From Terana coerulea (taxonomy: Eukaryota; Basidiomycota; Agaricomycetes; Polyporales; Phanerochaetaceae): DNA of 14,771 nucleotides. The stretch's first letter is position 1. Each line of letters starts with the position of its first letter. The stretch is from contig JAKOGH010000565.1 in the NCBI GenBank assembly GCA_024811115.1, positions 1 to 14,771 on the forward strand. The letters run 5' to 3'. The position numbers and the translations under genes are program-made. Shown piece after piece: positions 1 to 8,111 of the stretch. The notes under the pieces were generated by a model. That model was not told the origin of the DNA, ran no database searches, and saw only the letters and a list, made by a program, of their open reading frames with translations.

Positions 1-451
1 CGTTGCTGATCAGTTCCCGCCGATGACGAACAAGCAGGAGGAACGTCGTATGAATATCTTGAGGCAAAGTGGCTTTCATAGTACTCGCGCTGCCACTGCA
101 TCCTCCTGCGCTCCTGGCCCACAGACAACCGTCTTGGACAACTCCCGCCGCCTCCTAAGAAGGCCAGATGTTCACGTCCCTGCAACGCCTCCGCGGTCTT
201 ATCTTCGCCGGGCCCAAGTAAGGAGACTGGGCCCCGCGCCGTGACTGACCATCCAAATACAAGTACTCGGGTCGTAAGAAAAAGGACAGGAAGAGATAAA
301 GTCGAGATAGCGGATATTCATGAAATGAGTGTACATATGCCGTGCTCAGTACGCTTTAAGCTCGCGAGTTTGTATTCTGAATCATATAAACACGTACTAC
401 TGAAACACGGCGCAGTGAAAGCAGTGCAACTTATTGTTCCCTTCGACATCC
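1..451. other. Left edge, no gene assigned
   Basis: No gene can be assigned here. On the plus strand one frame is open from base 2 to the stop at 242-244. It begins VADQFPPMTNKQEERR and could be the last exon of a gene entering from the left, but it becomes Arg/Pro-rich and matches no family I know. On the minus strand an ATG at 78-76 opens a frame that runs off the left edge. Neither is strong. The rest, 245-451, should hold the 3' untranslated region of the minus-strand kinase whose stop is at 454-452. Confidence 0.25.
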
Positions 452-2954
452 TCAGCCAGCCTTCTCTCTCAGCCTCTTCGACCGCCGGAGATGGCTCTGC
501 TCCACAGCACCGCTCGAGGACCGTTTAACTTCTGCAGAGCGTTCTTCACGTCTCCTCTTCAAGTTCCTGTTTGGACGCGGAATCTTAGCAGAGGGTGACA
601 GAGCAGCTTCATGGGATCCGAAAACCGGCCAGTCGTCCGCATCCAAAGCTTGAGCGAATTTTTAATCCAAAAGGTCGGTTCAACGCTTTCTTGAACGGCT
701 TTCTTGCCTTGTTCTTTGAGAGTGCGTACCAGATCTACGAGAACCTGCGCACATTCCTCCTCATCATCTTGAATCAGCGACAGAGCTTGATGATACCTCG
801 ACCAACATCTTTCGAGCTCTGCCACGAGATTCTGCAGCGGCTGACAAGCGAAGGCGACCTTGTAATAGATCTTAAGCTGTGATGAATGGACGCAAGACCT
901 CTTCTCGTTGCCGCCCACACGTCGTCCGCGCTCATCGAGGTCTTCGGCGTAAAGATATGTTGGATGCTGGTCCAGCTGTCCTTCGAGCCGAAACGTCGCA
1001 CAGTTTCGTAGAGGAAGATCCACCAAACAGCCTCTAGGTCGTCCTCAAGACGGTGAGTCTTCTTCGGGTCTTGCAGAAGCATGATCGACATGAACTGCCA
1101 AGTGCCCTGTACGGCTATAAGCGACGAGTAGGGATAGTAGGACTTGGCTGGCGACTCACGATGCGGTATGTCAGATCGTCCTTGGATCCAGCGTGATCCC
1201 AGTCGTTGAGGATACCCCTGCCTTCAGAGGTAATCATGACATTGCCGACACTAAGGTCTCGATGCAGGAAGCCAGCCGAATCATGTGCGTGTGATATCGC
1301 TGCGGCCACCCGGTGAGTACAGCAATACTCAAGGTTGGACGAGTGCAAGAACCCACCGACGAGAACATCATGAAGAACTTGAACCACTTCTCGCTCGTCT
1401 AGAGCGCTCTCGAGGGGAAAATAAATCTCTTGTACGACGCGATGGTGGATGTACTGCCTCATTCTAACGTCATCCGCACACCAGTCGCCGCTCTCATCCA
1501 CCAGATCCTGCGTCGACGTCACTTGGATCGTGTCGTTCTTCTCGCGGACATCTCCGCCGTAGAACACCGTGGGGATGTTCGGCACGTTGTGTTTCCGCAG
1601 ATGCCTGTACGTCCTAGACTCCACCGAAATGTTCGGAAAGTCCATGCGCCAAGTATCCTTCAGACAGATCAGCCGTCTAGTTTTCACGTCAAATGCCAAA
1701 TATGCACGAGTGGATCGACCAAAAACCAAAGAGCTCTCCACGAACGGCCGACCCGCGATGAGATCAGTCGATTTCCGCGCGACCTTGTCGTACACGTGTA
1801 ACTTCCAGGTCGGGTACGTGCCGGCTGCGTCGAGGGTGCGGTCCGCGTCAGTCAGCTTGCGAACAGGCTTTCCGTCTTTGTTACCCGCCTTCATATCACC
1901 AAGGAACTCTTTAACGGACGTCCTGAATTGCTCGGCCTCTTTCTCAGTAGCTAGTTGTGCAGTCCAATCAGATCCTCGCTGCTCGTCCGTCATATGCGCG
2001 AATCTCCAGAAGAATTCGGCGAGAAGGTGTGGGTTCGCGACGTAGTCGAACCGTTCCGTGACGGACACACCTGCGTGATCATATCGTAGGATGCGAGCGT
2101 AGCGACCGGTAATGACAAGCTGGAAGAGGAAGTGGCGATGTTGGCGTGTAAAGAAGGCTTGGGCGTGTGAGATTAGGGATGTACGAAAGGCGGTGGCCTC
2201 CTTGTCGCGATTCTCGAAGCTGTAAACCAAGGGATCGCCTTGTCGCGGAGGGATAGACGAAAGCGACGGCGATTTGTGAACAGAGGATGAGGAACGCGCT
2301 CCTTTTGCGTCGGGAAGGGCGGCTGCCGGCTTGACACCAGGCAAGAGTGCATGCTGAAGGTTTCCAGAGCGAGATGGACCAACACCTTCGATTGGGCTTG
2401 AGGTATCGGAGGACGTGCTCCCCTCAGAACTAGAGAAATCGTCGTCCGTTGGGTCCACGAAGGGATCCAGAGCCAACCGGTGGTCGACCTCGATGGATAA
2501 GCAGGCAGTGGCGAAATCCAGCGGTTCGGAGTACTCTTTCAGCAGCTGGCGACGGGCAGGTTGATGCGTTCGTCCACTAATCGAAGAGAGTATATCTTGA
2601 GCCTTATTGGTGCTCTCATCCTGCTGCCCCTCTTTTCTCTTTCCGCGCCTTTTCGCCTGCTTCTCCTCCGTTTGCGCCTTGGGTACGAACAACCGAACGC
2701 GAGGACACAGCTTGAATTTCTCGACAGCCTTTATCTGCACAGCGTGATCAACGGAACCGGATATCTGTGAGCATGCACGACAACACAGGCAGGTTGGTAG
2801 TACTCACTAAGGGAGTGCATGTCTCTTGGAGTGTCTTCTTGGGTCGGATTGGGGTGAACTTCGCAGTTGGGGTATTCGCGGAGATGTCATCCCTGGGCAT
2901 ATACTTCTGAAAGAACAGCTGAATCGGGACTGGACCGAGGAAGTGTCCAGGCAT
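452..2954 (-). CDS. FunK1-type fungal protein kinase (paralogue A)
   Basis: Predicted Ser/Thr-type kinase of the fungal FunK1 family (Pfam Pkinase_fungal); substrates are not known for the family. Inferred exons on the minus strand: 2954-2808, 2734-1357, 1299-1160 and 1106-452. All three introns (73, 57 and 53 nt) are GT...AG. The start ATG at 2954-2952 opens MPGHFLGPVPIQLFFQ, which matches the start of the second kinase in this window. A basic patch and an acidic Ser-rich linker (about residues 145-170) precede the kinase core. Visible core motifs are CLKDTW (probable ATP-binding Lys about 408), HRDLSVGN (about 521-528) and NDWD in place of DFG (about 540-543). The tail ends LRRSKRLREKAG. 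The last exon needs one extra base at two points to stay in frame: the AAA run at 991-993 and the T5 run at 659-663. With these it gives about 773 residues. Those breaks are probably sequence errors, but real inactivation is not excluded. Confidence 0.85.
1300..1356 (-). other. In-frame 57-nt intron in FunK1 A
   Basis: On the minus strand GTGGGT...GCCGCAG splits a Gly/Ala codon just before the HRD catalytic loop. The segment is 57 nt, has no stop and is a multiple of three, so unspliced mRNA would still be open and would insert 19 residues. The intron call rests on the second kinase, which has a 56-nt GT-starting segment at the same codon (13513-13568), and on FunK1 proteins generally running straight from the LHDxLxG segment into the segment before HRD. 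Confidence 0.65.
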
Positions 2955-3396
2955 GGTGTGGATGTGGATGATCAAGATACTACGCAACGGTGTGTAGAGT
3001 CGTTTGTGCAGCTGCTCGAAGTATAGTCGTAGCAGTCGAGAAGAGCCACAGACCGAGTCAAGAGCACATTCAAGTGATGTTCGAGAACAAGAGCAGAACA
3101 ATCAAAGACGAGTGGCCCATGCATCCGAGAGGCCGCACGTTCCTGTAGCAGGGAGGTTGGGGTTTCATGAGGGACCATTTATTTCGCAGAATGAAGTACA
3201 GATGACGATGCCCCGCTGGAAAGATAGAGGGGGATGAGATAAACGTTGAGGTCGACATGGTGAGAAAAGAGGTCTACGGAAGACCCCACCCGACGGAATT
3301 GATGCGCCATCAAGCGGTGGACGCTCGGACGGCGGGCAGCACTCCGGGTACGGGCTTGTTACAGGGCACGAAGGAGTCGTCGTACGCACTAAAATA
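2955..3396. promoter_or_regulatory. Upstream region of FunK1 A
   Basis: This is the 5' flank of the minus-strand kinase, between its ATG and the inverted-repeat element. I see no convincing gene. On the minus strand a weak TATA-like ACTATACTTC lies at about 3017-3027, some 65 nt above the ATG. Short open frames on both strands show no recognisable domain. Confidence 0.3.
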
Positions 3397-3444
3397 GGGA
3401 CGTTCAAAATTGGGCGCAGGTCGTAGGTCGTAGGTCGTAGGTAC
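3397..3444 (+). repeat. Left terminal inverted repeat of the TA-flanked element
   Basis: This 48-bp arm matches the reverse complement of 3828-3875 without mismatch. Its inner end carries the GGTCGTA heptamer three times. Confidence 0.85.
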
Positions 3445-3827
3445 AGAAAGTCACGGCGTCTGTAACAATCAGTCACACGCCATCAGTTTGTGACCATGGC
3501 CGTCGGCCGCCCACGAAGGTCTTTGCTCGATGTGTCTGACAGTGAGCACCACTGGCTGGTCCTCGACCAGACTACTCAATACGTTTGCACTCTATGAGTA
3601 GTTATCCTATCCTCACACAGTAGTACCGCTGTAAAGTTAATATGTTAGAGAAATGCTGAGTATTATGTCTACATGTTGTCTTGAGCTTCGTGCTCGTCGT
3701 GCAGCACAACGCCGAGCTCTCACAGGAGCGGCGGGGTGGTGTCGGTGAGGGCGCTTACTCGAGTGAGGTGACACGGCGAGCGTGATTAGAATGATGGATC
3801 GGCCGTAGCTTGATTAGGCAGGTTCCA

Positions 3828-3875
3828 GTACCTACGACCTACGACCTACGACCTGCGCCCAATTTTGAACGTCCC
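3828..3875 (-). repeat. Right terminal inverted repeat of the TA-flanked element
   Basis: Exact inverted copy of 3397-3444. Identical arms of this length suggest that insertion, or a shared recent history of the two ends, is fairly young. Confidence 0.85.
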
Positions 3876-3892
3876 TAATTTTGAACGTCCCT
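3861..3892. repeat. Tandem 16-bp duplication at the element's right tip
   Basis: The 16-bp unit AATTTTGAACGTCCCT occurs twice without change, at 3861-3876 and 3877-3892. Each copy ends in GTCCC followed by TA, so both could serve as the right terminus. The left end has only one copy. Confidence 0.9.
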
Positions 3893-4107
3893 AATAACAG
3901 CACATTCTGCAAGCATGCTGGGCCGCTCACCTGGATGGTTACTGCAGTGTGAGGGATATGAATAATCTGGAACACAGGAAGAGAGGAACAGCAAGGCAAT
4001 GCGGATACAGCATTAATATTGGTATTGTTCAGTTCTAGTACACAACACTACATGGAAGGGATTACACAAACAACAGACAGGAAGACGGGCGCGAATGTCA
4101 ACCAAGT

Positions 4108-4350
4108 TTAGTACTCGACAACCCACGGAAAAACCATGAAGATTGGGTTGTCAAGCGTGGACCCAGTGTGCGGTTGCTCTTCCACGTCGCAAGTAAAGGT
4201 GACGAAGGCATCGTACGCCGTGTCCCTAGGCATGAGCGCGTGGGTTTGGTTATCGGCGTTCTTGAACCATCCAGGATGATGGGCTCGCCAGGGGAGGGGA
4301 GAGATAAACGAACATCGCGGTTTCCAGCAGTTGAAGTCGCCTAAAGCATT
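4108..4350 (-). pseudogene. Possible C-terminal gene remnant, family unknown
   Basis: On the minus strand a frame is open for about 80 codons and ends with TAA at 4110-4108. Its last part reads MPRDTAYDAFVTFTC and later NPIFMVFPWVVEY, with a balanced composition that looks more like real protein than the surrounding frames. It has no start codon near its beginning and an in-frame stop lies just upstream, so it would have to be a last exon or a gene fragment. I do not recognise the family, and a chance open frame of this length is possible. Confidence 0.25.
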
Positions 4351-5155
4351 GATTCATACCCAGATATATACATGTGAAGGTGAGCAAAGCCAAAGTCGAG
4401 GAAGGACGCGCGTAAGGTCGACGACCGCGACGACTGCGAGCAGGTCGGCGGTGGCGGAAGTGAAGAAGGAGGTTGGAAGGAGGCGCAGAACCAACGAAAG
4501 AAAAATTGCAAGAAATGCCCACGACTCGCCCTGCCCTAAGCCTTCTGCAAAGCGCCTACTTCTCGCGTCTATCCCGGTCAATTGAAATTCATTATTCCTT
4601 ACTCCTCGGTCCTCGGGGCGAGGTGCGCCTCAAAGCCTCCGCTTGCCAATCTGCTTTCTGATATGTTTCCCAAACGTTTCCCACCGTCTGTGCCTCGTAT
4701 CAGCCCCGGCTCTCATACGGGCTCACCCCCAGTGAGAAGCGACATTGCGCATATCCGTTCTCAAACGCACCTGTATGTAAACACGTTATGGAATATGTTT
4801 CTGTCCGCTTCTACCGTATTTGGGCCTATTTGTCCGCGCGCTTAATGTTACATAATCGCGACGTCCGACACCGACGCGTCCGCTCGACGTGCGTCACGAT
4901 GCTCATGTCGACGCGACCAGCCCCATTGCGCAGTGTCATGCATGTGACGCGTAGCGCGATGCGAACATTGCTCGTCCTTGTCGTGGCGAGTTGCGCATCC
5001 TGCTCTGCGCACCTCGGCGCGCGCCTGTTGCCCACGTCGTCCCGCCGATCTTACCCTCCGCCCCGCTCCCAATCTGGAACCCTCGGCAGTTTGCGCTTAG
5101 CATAAGAAGGACGAGCGTGCCTCAAGTGACAAGTCCACTTTGCTGCGCACGACCA

Positions 5156-5190
5156 CCATCCCCGCCATCCCCGCCATCCCCGCCATCCGT
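5156..5190. repeat. Short minisatellite, 9-bp unit
   Basis: The unit CCCCGCCAT is repeated in tandem about three to four times (imperfect first copy CCACCATC). It is a simple local expansion within non-coding DNA. Confidence 0.85.
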
Positions 5191-5688
5191 TCCGATTCAC
5201 CTCCCTGACCGGCCTGCCCCTTTTATTCAACAAGCATGGACAGATGTCGCCCGGGAGCATCCTCTGCGCAAAGACTACGGGCTGAGCAGGTACCGGTAAG
5301 TGTTGACTTCGAAAAACATGAACTGTTCTGATAAGGCTGCATATATGCGTCTCAAAATCATGCAGAGGGCTCTATATGGCACTATTACAGGCACGTCGTT
5401 ACCGATCTTCAACGTTCGCGCGCGAAAGGTGACAACAACGCAGATTGAAGGGTTGCACCTATGGGCGATGCACGTAACTACAGGTATTCAAAACTGAACT
5501 AACTTTACCATTCTATAGAGATGTGTAGCAACATTGTGCGGCCTGTATGTGGTATGATCTAGCCTTTTGCGCTCAGCAAACACAACACTGAAGCAATACA
5601 CAGATCCCCGACCATCCTCGCACTGTTAGGAGTCACTCAGCTACCCCCTCATCAATCATCCTCATACGCGCAACCGGTGGCTACGTCG

Positions 5689-5835
5689 ATGCAGCTTGAG
5701 AACCGCGCTCGGAGAGTTACCCGCCACCCAAGTCCGCCTGTCTGCTCTGCAAGCACAAGCCTCGTGAGTGCTATGTACAGACTGCCTTGAGTCGTCCACC
5801 TAATATCTTTGACTTAGCAGGCCTCGCATTTCTAG
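5689..5835 (+). other. Intron-like segment with tiny flanking reading frame
   Basis: Bases 5764-5820 have the form of a fungal intron: GTGAGT donor, TTGAC-like branch site, TTAGCAG acceptor, 57 nt. Joining the flanks keeps a frame open from an ATG at 5689 to a TAG at 5833-5835, but this gives only about 29 residues with no similarity I recognise. It may mark a non-coding transcript, a gene remnant or chance. Confidence 0.2.
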
Positions 5836-6352
5836 TTGACCATAGCATGCTGGATAGGCTGTATTACGGATCGGAACTGCTAGATACGAGTGTATATATA
5901 GCATAAAATGAGAACATTTCCTTACATATCCTCACATACGAGAGCGGTTCTGAACGTTTCGCGACGGGCGCTATATGTGCCTATCTGTTCCTATCCTTCC
6001 AGTTTTTCCGTTCCTGAGCGCAACTGTCCTCTTCTATCCTTGATGACGCTGAGCGCGTTTCTAAACATCTCTCCACATTGTTGATTCTCACTGGGGCTCA
6101 CCAACACTGCGATCTTACTCCGCTTGTGTTGGGCGAGGCGAGGCGAGGCCGAAAGCTGGCTGTCACGCGTACAGTCCACACCGCACGTACCTCAGCGAGG
6201 CGGTCTCCCGAGCGTCGATGGAACGCTTTCGTTGGCTACGAGGTACACACGTGCAGCCGACGGTCGGTAGCCTCTACTGAACCTAATTGTGTGCGTCCGT
6301 CCTGCGTTGCACCACCGCCGAGCCTCCACATGCTCTTACGCCCCGGCAATCT

Positions 6353-7038
6353 TTACTCCTCCCAGTCCGCGAACTGGAGTCCCACCACCCCTCCGGCGCG
6401 TGCGGGATCGCTTTGAAGCCCAGCCGTGCATAAAACGCCTGCGCGTTCGTGTTCCGGGGGTCCATGCCCAGCCACAGCCCGTCCAACCCCTTCTCGTCTC
6501 TGAGGAACCGCACGACCTCCCCAATCAGCCGCTTCCCCCATCCCTGCCGCTGGTACGCGGGCAGGAGGTCGACGTGCAGGTGTGCGGGGCTGAAGGCGAC
6601 GCTCACGTCCGCCGCTGCGGGGGGATTGTGGATGGTGCGGATGTACCGCTTGTCGGCGGGCGTGAGGGAGCGGAGGTGCGCCGGCGTCGCGTCGCTCACG
6701 TCCGCGTCGTCCTCCGCGGCGCGCAGCGGGTACTTCGCGCGGTACGCAGGGAACCACGTCTCGCGCATGGCCTGCTCGAACTGGCGCGTGTCCCAGGTGC
6801 TCAGGCAGTACCCGACCACCTTCCCGCCGCCGCCGTCCGACGGCTGAACTAGGACAAAGCCGAAGCCCGTGGGCAGATGTACGTACGGCTCGGCGTACAT
6901 CACGCCGATGAGCTCGCCGGCGGAGTGCAGAGCTTCTGCGGAGTTGCCTGCGTCGCCGGTGGCGAGGCAGATGTAGGAGAGCGCGGAGGAATCTTCGCGC
7001 GTGGCACGTCGGATGTAGGGGGCGCCGTTGTCTGCCAT
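6353..7038 (-). CDS. GNAT-family N-acetyltransferase
   Basis: Predicted acetyl-CoA-dependent acetyltransferase with one GNAT domain and no intron. The acetyl-CoA binding motif A is clear: HLHVDLLPAYQRQGWGKR (about residues 153-170), with QRQGWG fitting the Q/R-x-x-G-x-G/A loop. Motif B follows as LGMDPRNTNAQAFYARLGF (about 190-208). The N-terminal pattern YICLATGDAG...YAEPY resembles bacterial and fungal GNATs related to the acetyltransferase-like domain of O-GlcNAcase; the substrate is unknown. The open frame continues to 6283, but that tail (SSSRTGRSKD...) looks foreign. One extra base in the C4 run at 6388-6391 switches to PEGVVGLQFADWEE and the stop at 6355-6353, a typical family end, giving 228 residues. 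A TATA box lies about 60 nt above the ATG. Confidence 0.85.
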
Positions 7039-7096
7039 GGTTCTGGAGGATAGGCTTTGGTCGGTCTTGGTCTGCAGTAGATGGTGAGTACCGCTA

Positions 7097-7102
7097 CTTA
7101 TA
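7097..7102 (-). promoter_or_regulatory. TATA box of the GNAT gene
   Basis: On the minus strand TATAAG lies about 60 nt upstream of the GNAT start codon, a normal distance for a fungal core promoter with a short leader. Confidence 0.55.
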
Positions 7103-7983
7103 CACTCTGATCCTTATCAGCTTGACATCGTATGGTTAGCATGACCTTGAGTTCGGTATAAGTGATCACGTTCATACGCACATGAAGCCACACAAACAAA
7201 GGCAGCCCTCCCTGATCGTAATCGGACCGTTGTGTTTTATTGCCCGCTACACCCAAGTTGTGAACACTGCAGAGGAACGACCGTTGGGCAGCGCCTGTGA
7301 AGCCAACGTCAAGCGGCTAAATGTCGGAAGCAGGATCAACCTTCCACAGTATTGTCACGAACGCCACAAACCCTAGCAAATCAATCCGACTATCACTTAC
7401 TGGATGTAACGCTAACAAGGCTGCGTCCTCTTCCGTACCAGCGGGTCACTGAGGCTTGCGCCGTGCGTTGCGTACACACTACATGGGTTTGGAGCAATAT
7501 TGTTGCTCTAAACCTATGTAGTCTGTACGTCACTGTACGTGCACTCGCCCGTAGAGGTGTTGTTGTTTTCTTGCTCGCGAGCCAATGTTCGAGGCCCGCA
7601 GTCTTTCCATCTTCGAGGCCAGGAAATCCAGGAACGCCGGCGCTTGTGGCGCTGCTGACGTCAACGTGTGGTGGCTTTCCACAAATAGCAGGCCCGCCAC
7701 TTTGCCAAAAACGTTCTGCGCGCTGGGCACCCACAAACAGTCCCCCGCGGGGCTTGGCGAGAACGACGACGTCGCCTGAGAGATTATGCTCGTTATTTAT
7801 TTGAACTTTTTATCATTTCCTCCGCGATGTCGCGAGCCGTCCGGAATCCAAGTCTGCGCCGAAGCGGACAATGGACTGTCCGTTCCATCGGTCCACGCAA
7901 GGCACACAGGGAAATGCATCCGCTAGCGCTCCACTGAAAAGTGCAACGGCCAGCCTCTAATCGGCTCACCGACTGACGCACCG
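7103..7983. other. Intergenic region between divergent GNAT and channel genes
   Basis: This is the shared upstream region of two genes pointing away from each other. I see no protein-coding gene. It contains the long hairpin at 7471-7529 and, near 7862-7880, a short inverted repeat (CGGACA...TGTCCG). The open frames here run across both strands without a recognisable domain. Confidence 0.5.
7471..7529. repeat. Long perfect-loop hairpin (59 nt)
   Basis: The two arms are CGTACA-C-ACTACATGGG... and ...CCTATGTAGT-C-TGTACG. They pair over about 26 bases with a 5-nt loop (TATTG), one opposed C/C pair, and two G/T-type mismatches that would be wobble pairs in RNA on the plus strand. No flanking coding frame or terminator context explains it. 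It could be a small foldback remnant, a precursor of a small RNA, or a protein-binding site. Confidence 0.7.
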
Positions 7984-7988
7984 ATTGG
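7984..7988 (-). promoter_or_regulatory. CCAAT box upstream of the channel gene
   Basis: ATTGG on the plus strand is an inverted CCAAT box about 125 nt above the channel's start codon, a usual place for a HAP-complex site in fungal promoters. Confidence 0.4.
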
Positions 7989-8038
7989 CGAGTGGAGGCT
8001 GACGCGCTGACGTCTAGCATGCTCAACCCATCGCCCCC

Positions 8039-8045
8039 TTTAAAA
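8039..8045 (+). promoter_or_regulatory. TATA-like element of the channel gene
   Basis: TTTAAAA lies about 70 nt upstream of the ATG and is followed by a long pyrimidine-rich leader (CCTCCTCCCCTTTCC), as is usual around transcription starts of well-expressed fungal genes. Confidence 0.5.
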
Positions 8046-8111
8046 CTCGCACGACCTCGCCTCCTCCCCTTTCCTCTCACCCTCACGACCTGTTACGACC
8101 CATCCCCCACC

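Larger units (their letters stand above)
3397..3875. mobile_element. MITE-like element, 48-bp perfect TIRs, TA-flanked
   Basis: Bases 3397-3444 (GGGACGTTCAAAATTGGGCG... ending GTAGGTAC) are an exact inverted copy of 3828-3875. Both outer ends abut TA (3395-3396 and 3876-3877), as expected for a target-site duplication of Tc1/mariner-type elements. The inner part of each arm holds three tandem copies of a 7-bp unit (GGTCGTA). The interior of about 380 bp has no coding frame of note, so this is a non-autonomous miniature element (MITE). The superfamily is inferred only from the TA flanks; no transposase is present. A second copy of the right tip makes the outer boundary ambiguous (3875 or 3891). 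Confidence 0.75.
3893..6352. other. Gene-poor intergenic stretch
   Basis: No gene can be supported with confidence. It contains a possible gene tail on the minus strand (4108-4350), a CG-rich part (about 4850-5060) with no convincing protein, a 9-bp minisatellite (5156-5190), an intron-like segment (5764-5820) and a TATATATA-type A/T stretch near 5891-5899 followed by a 57-codon frame of no recognisable family. A short GGCGA repeat lies near 6131-6149. The last part, up to 6352, should include the 3' untranslated region of the minus-strand acetyltransferase. Confidence 0.5.

Noticed and set aside
559..1026. Minus-strand 155-codon frame as a separate gene
   Set aside because: It is the continuation of kinase A after a one-base gap; its content (DERGRRVGGNEKRSCVHSSQ) aligns with the last exon of kinase B.
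1430..2045. Plus-strand frames of 120-160 codons across kinase A
   Set aside because: They are antisense shadows of a well-supported kinase exon and show no domain.
3421..3444. Telomere-like repeat
   Set aside because: The GGTCGTA heptamer is not the fungal telomere unit, has only three copies and is mirrored at the other end of a transposon-like element.
4848..5105. Overlapping frames in the CG-rich block on both strands
   Set aside because: All are Arg/Ser/Ala-rich with no domain, and open frames on both strands are expected from CG-rich composition alone.
5156..5190. CRISPR-like array
   Set aside because: The repeats are a 9-bp head-to-tail minisatellite without spacers, in a eukaryotic sequence.
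5880..6110. Small gene after the TATATATA stretch near 5891
   Set aside because: The 57-codon frame has no recognisable features and no intron or family support; the A/T stretch alone does not establish a promoter.
6289..6852. Plus-strand 187-codon frame over the GNAT gene
   Set aside because: Antisense to a gene with clear acetyl-CoA motifs; its Arg/Val/Pro-rich composition is typical of a GC-rich shadow.
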